DNA from: Lachnospiraceae bacterium | Lineage (GTDB): Bacteria > Bacillota > Clostridia > Lachnospirales > Lachnospiraceae | Assembly: GCA_003520205.1 (NCBI GenBank) | Contig: DOVG01000306.1 | Location: forward strand, 1-5,062 | Direction of reading: 5' to 3' | Length of the DNA stretch: 5,062 nucleotides | In this document: positions 1 through 4,918 of the stretch, in pieces | Numbering within the stretch: position 1 is the first letter of the stretch | Layout of the letters: the number at the start of each line of letters is the position of its first letter | Program-made: the position numbers and the translations under genes | The notes under the pieces: generated by a model | Database searches by the model: none | Told to the model about the DNA's origin: nothing | The model's input: the letters and a program-made list of their open reading frames with translations, nothing else

Positions 1-119
1 GTTACTTCTTTTGAATTATATAAATTATCAAAAATAACAACGCTGTGACCAGCCTTTATAAGCTCAACTACGGTATGTGAGCCTATATAACCTGTACCAC
101 CTGTAACTAAAATATTCAT
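1..119 (-). CDS. galE: UDP-glucose 4-epimerase, N-terminal part (runs off the window)
   Basis: This is the first 39 codons of an NAD-dependent sugar epimerase of the extended short-chain dehydrogenase family. GalE interconverts UDP-glucose and UDP-galactose in the cytoplasm, feeding the Leloir pathway and surface polysaccharide synthesis. The translation opens with MNILVTGGTGYIGSHTVVEL, whose GGTGYIGSH stretch (residues 7-15) is the Rossmann NAD-binding glycine motif with the spacing and following SHTVVEL typical of GalE. The segment continues to VVIFDNLYNS, where the acidic Asp that ends beta-strand 2 and the DNL.NS motif are also GalE-like. The ATG at 119 is supported by an AGAGG ribosome binding site (128-132) 8 bases upstream. 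The catalytic Ser/Tyr/Lys lie beyond the window, so a related nucleotide-sugar epimerase cannot be fully excluded. It lies 60 bases after the tRNA-Leu gene on the same strand, with no terminator visible between them. Confidence 0.9.
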   Translation of the reverse strand, partial: MNILVTGGTGYIGSHTVVELIKAGHSVVIFDNLYNSKEV

Positions 120-179
120 AATCACTACCTCTTATTTATATATTCGTTTATTAATCAGATATAGAAATGGCATAAACAA

Positions 180-263
180 TGCCGGCGGCGGGGGTCGAAC
201 CCGCACGGTGCAAGCACCAACAGATTTTGAGTCTGCCTTGTCTGCCAATTCCAACACGCCGGC
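180..263 (-). tRNA. tRNA-Leu, anticodon CAA
   Basis: An 84-base class II tRNA that reads the leucine codon TTG. The minus strand folds into a perfect 7-bp acceptor stem (GCCGGCG with CGCCGGC), a 3-bp D stem (TTG/CAA), an anticodon stem GCAGA/TCTGT (one G-U pair) around the loop CTCAAAA, a long variable arm with a GGTGC/GCACC stem, and a T arm GCGGG-TTCGACC-CCCGC. The long variable arm and the A discriminator base at 180 fit leucine; the anticodon is CAA after T33. The three bases after the discriminator are TTG, so the CCA end is not encoded and must be added by nucleotidyltransferase. Its own promoter and a leader hairpin lie upstream. Confidence 0.97.
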
Positions 264-271
264 GTAATTAT

Positions 272-298
272 CCAGACGACACGGTATGTATCGCCTGG
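272..298 (-). other. Leader hairpin just upstream of tRNA-Leu
   Basis: On the minus strand CCAGGCGATAC (298-288) and GTGTCGTCTGG (282-272) form an 11-bp stem with a 5-base ATACC loop. Two of the pairs are G-U, which become A-C mismatches on the plus strand, so the structure is better as minus-strand RNA. It ends 8 bases before the tRNA 5' end and is not followed by a U run, so it does not look like a classic intrinsic terminator. It lies inside the predicted pre-tRNA leader and could affect processing, stabilise the 3' end of the GerW operon mRNA, or be inert. Confidence 0.6.
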
Positions 299-323
299 TA
301 CTATATTTTGTTTATCTCTCAAT

Positions 324-352
324 TTTATATCATATATATAGTTATTTAGCAA
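324..352 (-). promoter_or_regulatory. Predicted sigma-A-type promoter for tRNA-Leu (and perhaps galE)
   Basis: On the minus strand a -35 box TTGCTA (352-347) is separated by 17 bases from a -10 box TATAAA (329-324), and the -10 is preceded by TG one base away (extended -10, TGATATAAA). Transcription would start near 317, giving a leader of about 53 bases before the mature tRNA. It lies between the GerW stop codon and the tRNA. The surrounding DNA is very AT-rich, which raises the chance of fortuitous matches, but the spacing and the extended -10 make this a good candidate. Confidence 0.6.
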
Positions 353-370
353 CTGTTATATATAACTTTT

Positions 371-784
371 TTAAAATTCTTCTGTAAGATCTTCAGCTAT
401 TTCTTTTATCTCTTCTACTTCTTTATCTGTTACAGTCCGGTTATTAAGAATGGCTTTAAGCTTCTCAGCAGTTCCCGGAATCATCTCAAGAACCTTACCA
501 AGAGAACCTTTATCTTCATTTACATTTACTATCTGGGCATATCCGTCCTTCACTACTATCATTGCACTAGGTGACAGTTTTCCACCCATTCCACCACCTG
601 CACTGTTACTTCTCTTTCCGCCAAGAGCCCCGGCACCTACACCGAAGTTAACATCACATAATGGTATAATAGTTGTATCACCAACCTGTATCGGATCCCC
701 TACGACTGATTTAGAAGTAAGAAAAGCATCCATTCCTTTAAATAAAGAATCAACTGTACTACTAAAATCATTACCGTTCGCCAT
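371..784 (-). CDS. ytfJ: GerW/YtfJ family sporulation protein
   Basis: A 137-residue cytoplasmic protein of the Spore_YtfJ family. In B. subtilis YtfJ (GerW) is made in the forespore and is needed for normal germination; its biochemical activity is not established. Family hallmarks visible here are the N-terminal amphipathic helix, VVGDPIQVGDTTIIP (residues 27-41), then CDVNFGVGAGALGG and a glycine-rich stretch to about residue 69, and SPSAMIVVKDGYAQIVNV (71-88), followed by a charged C-terminal helix. The length is normal for the family. The start is well fixed by AGGAGG at 792-797, 7 bases before the ATG. It begins 18 bases after the DUF2953 gene, matching the ytfI-ytfJ pairing known in Firmicutes. 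GerW homologues also occur in clostridia not known to sporulate, so presence alone does not prove spore formation. Confidence 0.93.
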   Translation of the reverse strand: MANGNDFSSTVDSLFKGMDAFLTSKSVVGDPIQVGDTTIIPLCDVNFGVGAGALGGKRSNSAGGGMGGKLSPSAMIVVKDGYAQIVNVNEDKGSLGKVLEMIPGTAEKLKAILNNRTVTDKEVEEIKEIAEDLTEEF

Positions 785-791
785 TTAATAA

Positions 792-797
792 CCTCCT
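792..797 (-). promoter_or_regulatory. Strong ribosome binding site for ytfJ
   Basis: A full AGGAGG on the minus strand, 7 bases before the ATG of the GerW gene. It is the best Shine-Dalgarno match in the operon, much stronger than those of the two unassigned genes upstream, so the last gene may be translated at a higher level than its neighbours. Confidence 0.85.
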
Positions 798-802
798 CTA
801 AA

Positions 803-1792
803 CTATATCTTCTTTGCCATCTTTATTGTTTTCCAGAAGCTTGGTGTAAGCACCATAAAGAGTGCCGGTCCAACTATTCTGAAAAGATATATTCTTCCTT
901 TAATATCTATGTCACCTTCTATGACCTTATAATAAAAGTCAGGATCTATAGTCAGCCACTTTCCATATAATGGATAAAAAGCAGCCAGTTTACCAAGAAT
1001 CATGCCAGTATCTGCAGCACTGGATAGTCCCATATGCAAATACCCTTTACTCTTTTTCGGTTTGATAGTACCAAAGAGTCTTTTTACTATCTTGAGAGCT
1101 CTCTTTATAGTTTTTTGTACATATACTTTATCGATAAACTGATCTACATGATCCAGCTTTTTAAGTATTTCAACATATTTTTTATCTATGTCGTCTATTT
1201 TATTATCCGCTTTATCAAGAGCTTCATCTATAACATCTGAAATAGGTTTATCAGACTTAAGCTTTGACTTAGTATTCTTCTTGCCTGAATCTTCTGAAGA
1301 AAAATCAGCCTCTTCATCTATAGATGTTTCTTCATCATTTGTAGATGTCTCTTCATCATTTGTAAATGTTTCTATATCAGGTGAGATATTTTCAGATGAT
1401 GAATTATCTGCTACTGTTTCTTCAGTAGATATCGCCTCTTCAGATACATTTGAAGCATTCTCAAACTCTTGAAGCTCTTCTTCATCAGGAAGGTCAACAG
1501 ACATATAGTCTTCTTTCTCGGCTATATCTTCCTTTTTCTCTCGCGGATAAACCTTAAAGAATAAGAGCTTCACCGCATAGTCGAGACCTTCCCCTTTAAT
1601 AAACTGTCCGAAACCATTTATTATCAGAAATCCTATCCTGACTTTAGCCCGCGTATCATTATCATTATGATTAGCTGTTATCCGGTAACTGATAGGTGAG
1701 AACAATACTAGCAGAATAATCAGCAGTACTAATCCTAGAATCACCAGAAGTATTATGCCTATTACTTTTAATATCGTAAGTAATACAGCCAC
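803..1792 (-). CDS. DUF2953 (YtfI-like) membrane-anchored protein with acidic linker
   Basis: A 329-residue protein matching the layout of the DUF2953 family, whose B. subtilis member YtfI is encoded next to YtfJ; its function is unknown. Residues 3-31 form one long hydrophobic membrane anchor. Residues 36-82 hold a beta-rich segment. Residues 85-170 form a highly acidic, Ser/Thr/Glu/Asp-rich linker, followed by a Lys/Asp-rich helical stretch (171-248). The C-terminal part carries the conserved-looking core GLSSAADTG (255-263) and IDPDFYYKVIEGDIDIKGRI (282-301), as expected for DUF2953. The hydrophobic segment near 306-318 could touch or re-enter the membrane. It is longer than the usual 200-230 residues because of the linker. 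The start is GTG: an in-frame TAG lies four codons upstream and no ATG follows in the membrane segment. It begins 5 bases after the preceding stop and 18 bases before ytfJ, which supports the assignment. Confidence 0.8.
   Translation of the reverse strand: MAVLLTILKVIGIILLVILGLVLLIILLVLFSPISYRITANHNDNDTRAKVRIGFLIINGFGQFIKGEGLDYAVKLLFFKVYPREKKEDIAEKEDYMSVDLPDEEELQEFENASNVSEEAISTEETVADNSSSENISPDIETFTNDEETSTNDEETSIDEEADFSSEDSGKKNTKSKLKSDKPISDVIDEALDKADNKIDDIDKKYVEILKKLDHVDQFIDKVYVQKTIKRALKIVKRLFGTIKPKKSKGYLHMGLSSAADTGMILGKLAAFYPLYGKWLTIDPDFYYKVIEGDIDIKGRIYLFRIVGPALFMVLTPSFWKTIKMAKKI
1309..1370 (-). repeat. Short in-frame tandem repeat coding the acidic linker
   Basis: Two adjacent 21-base units (1329-1349 and 1350-1370) differ at only two positions, and a degenerate 18-20-base copy lies at 1309-1328. 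They encode successive heptads TFTNDEE, TSTNDEE and TSIDEE in the acidic linker of the DUF2953 protein. All units keep the reading frame. This looks like slippage-driven expansion of a disordered spacer, so the copy number may vary between strains. Confidence 0.75.
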
Positions 1793-1797
1793 TACGC

Positions 1798-2124
1798 TTA
1801 ACTACTCCTTGCAAACAGTCCTGTGATATCAGGTCCGCCCAGTTCTCTATAGGCATCATCTATTATATCACATACGATTTTCTTTGCATTATCACGACTA
1901 TTTGCTATCCCATATATATTTATTGCTATTTTTTTCTTTCTGTAAAATGGTTGAAGAAGTTCATTATAATTATATATTTCCATTATACCGGCTTCATAAA
2001 GTGGCGATGTCACAACAAAAAGTCCATTAACAGGTCTTTTCATAGCTATTCGCCGAAGAAGCTTTGAAAAGGATTTTTCGGATATGTCAGTTGTATATAC
2101 ATTTTTTGCAACCGAAAACTTCAT
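1798..2124 (-). CDS. Conserved-looking hypothetical protein, 108 aa
   Basis: I do not recognise this protein. It is a 108-residue, net basic, probably cytoplasmic protein with no signal peptide or membrane segment. The pattern suggests an alpha/beta fold: an N-terminal amphipathic helix (residues 14-28, FSKLLRRIAMKR), a strand NGLFVVTS (33-40), a loop with SPLYEAGIMEIYNYNELL, a basic strand RKKKIAINIYGIA (62-74), and a C-terminal helix NAKKIVCDIIDDAYREL (79-95). That it is a real gene is supported by same-strand packing between two neighbours and by codon-typical composition. The ATG at 2124 has only a poor Shine-Dalgarno (GGGG 5 bases upstream), so translation may depend on the upstream gene 48 bases away. 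Its 3' end contains the ribosome binding site of the DUF2953 gene. Confidence 0.8.
   Translation of the reverse strand: MKFSVAKNVYTTDISEKSFSKLLRRIAMKRPVNGLFVVTSPLYEAGIMEIYNYNELLQPFYRKKKIAINIYGIANSRDNAKKIVCDIIDDAYRELGGPDITGLFARSS
1805..1810 (-). promoter_or_regulatory. Ribosome binding site for the GTG-started DUF2953 gene
   Basis: AAGGAG on the minus strand lies within the last codons of the 108-residue gene, 12 bases before the GTG start at 1792. The spacing is a little long. Because the site sits inside the upstream coding region and the two genes are only 5 bases apart, translational coupling is likely. Confidence 0.65.
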
Positions 2125-2172
2125 ACCAACCCCACTATCTTTTTACATCATGCTCCCTGATAATTCAGCATA

Positions 2173-3660
2173 TTACATCATCAGGTCATTTACTATATCT
2201 CTGCAGGCTGTAAGCTCAGCCTTATCTGAACAGCTGTTTAATGCATACTCAAAGTACTCAAGGATTTCCTGCTGTGAATTGAAGAATACAGGCATCAGTG
2301 AAAGTACCTTCGCCATAACACTTCTCTTCTCCTGTTTAGAAAATGTCTTGAAGAGTTCATCTATATCTTCTTCAAGAGAATTCTTAGTCTCAAGTATATA
2401 AATGTCATCAGCCTCGTCAGAAACAACAGAAACAATTGAAGCTCCTGACTCAGATGACTTATCTATATCCATGAACAAGCTTGATGATGTAAGAATATCA
2501 GCCTTTGTAAGACAGTCAAATGCATTCTTTATATCATCACCATACATTTCATAATAAGTACCATTCAAATCATCCAGATTTACTTCAATACCAAGAAGCT
2601 CTTCATAAGCATCTTCCTGCGCACCTTCAAGCTGAACAAAGTATTCATCAAATCTTTTAGAAGCTTCATAGATATCATCTGCTTTCACAAGTTCAGTTAG
2701 AATCAGTGAAGATATTTCATATTTTGTAAGTTTTGATGTGTCTACAGTCTGAATATCTATTTCTGCCTTATCCGTAGTTTTTACAATAAATGATTTATCA
2801 GCTATACCATTAGTATAAAGAATAATTAATATATCATTTATTATCTCCGTAAGCATGAGATAATCAGTAACAGCACTCTGTATAAGTTCAGTTCCTTCTG
2901 TAAGCATATCACTCAGCTTATCATATCCGGCTCTGTCAAGTACTTTATAGTCAGTATCCTTAAATGTCTTATATATCTCATGAAGTCTTGGATACTCGTC
3001 ATTAAATCCATCAGGAATATCCATGAGCATAGCATCTCTAAGCATCTGAACAAACTCATCAACAGACTTCTTCTCACCGCCTCTATAGATAGCAAGTGAA
3101 TTACTGATGATATCCATAAAACGACTCTTTGTCATCCTAACCGGAAGCTGTGCTATAAATTCCTGAATTCTTGTATTAACAAGCATTTTATCTTTTTCCG
3201 AAAATACAAATTCATACATAGAATTTGCAAGTGCAGACACATCAATACTTTCATCTATTGTACCAAGCACTTCGGGTTCACGCCTGTTAATTATATATTC
3301 ATATATTTCAAAAGCATCTGTGTAAGCTGTAAGAATCTTCATCTTACGAGTTATGGAATCACGTGCCTTTATAACTTCATCAAGACAGGCTTTGTAATTC
3401 TCTGATTCGACACTTTCTTTATCGATATATACGCTTCTTATAGCTGCATCAACTGTATCTATATATCCCTCTATCTCATCTCTTCTGTCCAGACTTATCT
3501 CTTCAGACATTTCATACATAGTAAAAAGGTTAAGAGACAGTTTAATAGTTGCATAGTTTGTAAATGCGGCAGCCATAAGCTTCTGATACTTAATTAGTGA
3601 ATTTTCTCTGTCTCTATCCGCATTTATATCTGTTAATAATATTTTAGATGTTCTTTTCAT
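2173..3660 (-). CDS. Acidic, largely helical hypothetical protein, 495 aa
   Basis: I cannot assign this to a named family. It is a 495-residue soluble protein without signal peptide or obvious membrane segment, rich in Asp, Glu, Ser and Ile, with long predicted helices. It opens MKRTSKILLTDINADRDREN, then has helices at about 22-53, 59-78, 86-127 and 141-192. A hydrophobic helix YLMLTEIINDILIILYTNG lies at 267-285. A more open segment (286-312) and acidic helical regions follow (317-390). Residues 393-428 are a Ser/Asp-rich, probably flexible stretch, and a last helical bundle runs from 429 to 495 (for example LFKTFSKQEKRSVMAKVLSL). No enzyme motif, nucleotide-binding loop or metal-ligand cluster is visible. 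It begins 11 bases after the rhomboid-like gene, with a weak GAGAAG ribosome binding site. A scaffold or adaptor role for the membrane partners is conceivable but unsupported. Confidence 0.85.
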   Translation of the reverse strand: MKRTSKILLTDINADRDRENSLIKYQKLMAAAFTNYATIKLSLNLFTMYEMSEEISLDRRDEIEGYIDTVDAAIRSVYIDKESVESENYKACLDEVIKARDSITRKMKILTAYTDAFEIYEYIINRREPEVLGTIDESIDVSALANSMYEFVFSEKDKMLVNTRIQEFIAQLPVRMTKSRFMDIISNSLAIYRGGEKKSVDEFVQMLRDAMLMDIPDGFNDEYPRLHEIYKTFKDTDYKVLDRAGYDKLSDMLTEGTELIQSAVTDYLMLTEIINDILIILYTNGIADKSFIVKTTDKAEIDIQTVDTSKLTKYEISSLILTELVKADDIYEASKRFDEYFVQLEGAQEDAYEELLGIEVNLDDLNGTYYEMYGDDIKNAFDCLTKADILTSSSLFMDIDKSSESGASIVSVVSDEADDIYILETKNSLEEDIDELFKTFSKQEKRSVMAKVLSLMPVFFNSQQEILEYFEYALNSCSDKAELTACRDIVNDLMM

Positions 3661-3671
3661 AATTCTTCTCT

Positions 3672-4676
3672 TTAATTGTTAGTTTGACTTTCATAATTAC
3701 TTTGCTGTACATGCTGGTGAGTATATAAATGTTCAGAACAATATTCATAATTGCCATCACATTTGGAACAGAACCTGAATTCCATTTCCGGATTAGATAC
3801 TTCTGTTCTTCCACATACAGCACATTTATGTATAGTAATACCTTCAGGATTACCGGTTCCCGGTGGGATTATAGAGCCGCCCGGATAACTAATTACTTCT
3901 CCATTAGCAGCCTGACGACGTCTGGCGCTATATCCTCTTTGAGTTGCTTTAACAAATTCCCGCTTTCTTTTTCTGTCCTTTAAAGTAGGCATTGTTTTAC
4001 TCTTGTTAAGATATGCATATATGAAATAATTTGCGACAGAGCCTACTACTATGAGTTTTGTAAAAATCCCGCCTGTCAGGAAATAATAAGCAAGAAGAAT
4101 CAGGTCTAAATATCCCATCCACTTCATTTTCAGAGGAATTACAAAATACAGATAAACCATATGATCTCCGCCTACTACTGTAAAAGCAAGAAATATACTA
4201 ATAAGCATGAAGTGAGTTACATTTAAAGCAGCATATACCGAATCTCCATACTGTCCGTTTTGGAACTGCATTATATGAGTTTGTGCCGACGGACTTAAAT
4301 AATAGTAATATATACCACCTAGAACAACAAGTATATCAGTAAAGACTGCACCACCTATAACATAGAGATTATACATGAAGCGTCCCCAGTAGCTTTCGAG
4401 AGATCTTCCCAAGGAATAATAAAAGAATAAATTTATAGGAAGAAATAGGATCATTAAACCGCTTAATTCATATGGAATCGTGAAAATCCACGTAAAGAGC
4501 CTCCAAAACTGGTGCTTTACAACAACCATGTATGGAATTAGAAGCAGCTCATCATATATAGCGGGAGTTAAATATCTGATTACATAACCGATAACAATAC
4601 AGATAATTACGATTAAATAAAGATTGGGTATAGTATATTTTTCGAATTTATTTTCTAGCTTGTATCTGAATTTCAT
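3672..4676 (-). CDS. Rhomboid-like pseudoprotease with C-terminal zinc-binding tail
   Basis: A 334-residue polytopic membrane protein, first gene of the operon. Hydrophobic segments lie at about 17-35, 38-54, 70-90, 100-125, 150-168, 173-181 and 187-223. HQFWRLFTWIFTIP (55-68) matches the rhomboid/derlin L1-loop WR motif, and the following N82...LGRSLESYWG resembles the rhomboid helix-2 region. No GxSG nucleophile motif or paired catalytic His is visible, so it is probably an inactive rhomboid, as in derlins and TMEM115-type proteins that bind rather than cut membrane proteins. After the membrane part come a basic stretch (233-255) and a Pro/Gly linker. The tail has C285xxC288, C303xxC306, C313 and H316, H320, H322, which look like a compact zinc-binding fold. 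The ATG at 4676 follows AAGGGA by about 5 bases. Active rhomboid annotation would be an over-call; confidence in the superfamily is moderate. Confidence 0.72.
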   Translation of the reverse strand: MKFRYKLENKFEKYTIPNLYLIVIICIVIGYVIRYLTPAIYDELLLIPYMVVVKHQFWRLFTWIFTIPYELSGLMILFLPINLFFYYSLGRSLESYWGRFMYNLYVIGGAVFTDILVVLGGIYYYYLSPSAQTHIMQFQNGQYGDSVYAALNVTHFMLISIFLAFTVVGGDHMVYLYFVIPLKMKWMGYLDLILLAYYFLTGGIFTKLIVVGSVANYFIYAYLNKSKTMPTLKDRKRKREFVKATQRGYSARRRQAANGEVISYPGGSIIPPGTGNPEGITIHKCAVCGRTEVSNPEMEFRFCSKCDGNYEYCSEHLYTHQHVQQSNYESQTNN

Positions 4677-4720
4677 AATGTCCCTTCATAGTTTTAAAAA
4701 ATTGATAGAATCAATAAGAC

Positions 4721-4749
4721 ATTATACGACAAGAACAATAAAAAATCAA
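4721..4749 (-). promoter_or_regulatory. Predicted sigma-A-type promoter of the rhomboid-like to GerW operon
   Basis: On the minus strand TTGATT (4749-4744) and a perfect TATAAT (4726-4721) are separated by exactly 17 bases. Transcription would start near 4714, leaving a leader of about 38 bases before the ATG at 4676. It is the only strong minus-strand promoter I found upstream of the five-gene cluster, and the genes are spaced 48 bases apart or less, so it probably drives the whole operon. A vegetative-type promoter does not exclude extra sporulation-specific promoters inside the operon. Confidence 0.7.
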
Positions 4750-4762
4750 ATATCAGGAGTTG

Positions 4763-4791
4763 TTGCATTTGTCGTCAATTCGAAGTATAAT
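4763..4791 (+). promoter_or_regulatory. Possible plus-strand promoter, divergent from the operon promoter
   Basis: On the plus strand TTGCAT (4763-4768) and a perfect TATAAT (4786-4791) are 17 bases apart. The -35 faces the -35 of the minus-strand operon promoter, with 13 bases between them. Transcription would start near 4798. No plus-strand gene follows, only the terminator hairpin. In such AT-rich DNA a chance match is quite possible. Confidence 0.4.
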
Positions 4792-4797
4792 TTCAAG

Positions 4798-4893
4798 GAA
4801 AAGGTTACTGATTAAATTGATTACTAACTAACTCTCTCCCTAAGTTATAAGAATCCCAAGGAAGTTCTAAAACTCCTTGGGATTCTTTCCTTT
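4798..4893 (+). ncRNA. Speculative small RNA between a plus-strand promoter and the terminator
   Basis: If the plus-strand promoter at 4763-4791 is active, its transcript would run about 96 bases and stop at the 14-bp hairpin followed by TTTCCTTT. The body (4798-4848) has no convincing reading frame and is pyrimidine-rich in the middle (CTCTCTCCC at 4832-4840), a stretch complementary to purine-rich ribosome binding sites. No known RNA family is recognised. The call rests only on promoter and terminator geometry. Confidence 0.22.
4849..4887 (-). terminator. Intrinsic terminator after the corrinoid-protein gene (works on both strands)
   Basis: A perfect 14-bp stem (4849-4862 with 4874-4887, core GAATCCCAAGGA/TCCTTGGGATTC) encloses an 11-base loop that can close further by GTT/AAC pairing. 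It lies 31 bases past the stop codon at 4919 and would end that minus-strand transcript, although the U run on this side is interrupted (TTATAACTT). The T tract on the plus-strand side (TTTCCTTTAT) is better, so it can also stop plus-strand transcription. Confidence 0.85.
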
Positions 4894-4918
4894 ATATTAT
4901 AAAAGTATATGTTACAGG

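Noticed and set aside
120..179. Possible galE promoter between tRNA and galE (TTGTTT with a poor -10)
   Set aside because: At proper spacing the -10 matches only about half of the consensus positions; not better than chance in such AT-rich DNA.
155..352. 65-codon minus-strand open frame across the tRNA region
   Set aside because: It contains the whole tRNA-Leu gene and the leader hairpin, and its peptide is just the translated tRNA; it is not a gene.
355..366. Palindrome GTTATATATAAC followed by T residues on the plus strand just after ytfJ
   Set aside because: The stem is entirely weak AT-rich sequence with no room for a loop, and the T run is on the wrong side for the minus-strand operon, so I do not call it a terminator.
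450..788. 112-codon plus-strand frame opposite ytfJ
   Set aside because: It is the antisense shadow of the well-supported GerW gene; the proline/leucine-rich product reflects the glycine-rich coding on the other strand, and there is no ribosome binding site.
1188..1472. 94-codon plus-strand Ser/Val-rich frame
   Set aside because: It is antisense to the acidic linker repeat of the DUF2953 gene; its low-complexity Ser content is the mirror of Glu/Asp codons.
1671..1859. 62-codon minus-strand frame overlapping the DUF2953 start
   Set aside because: It overlaps two better-supported genes in another frame and has no family-like features.
2084..2401. 105-codon plus-strand frame
   Set aside because: Antisense to the ends of two operon genes, with no supporting ribosome binding site or recognisable protein.
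4624..4815. 63-codon plus-strand frame reaching into the intergenic region
   Set aside because: It overlaps the start of the rhomboid-like gene and the operon promoter; neither the ATG at 4624 nor the one at 4678 has a ribosome binding site, and the peptide is not recognisable.
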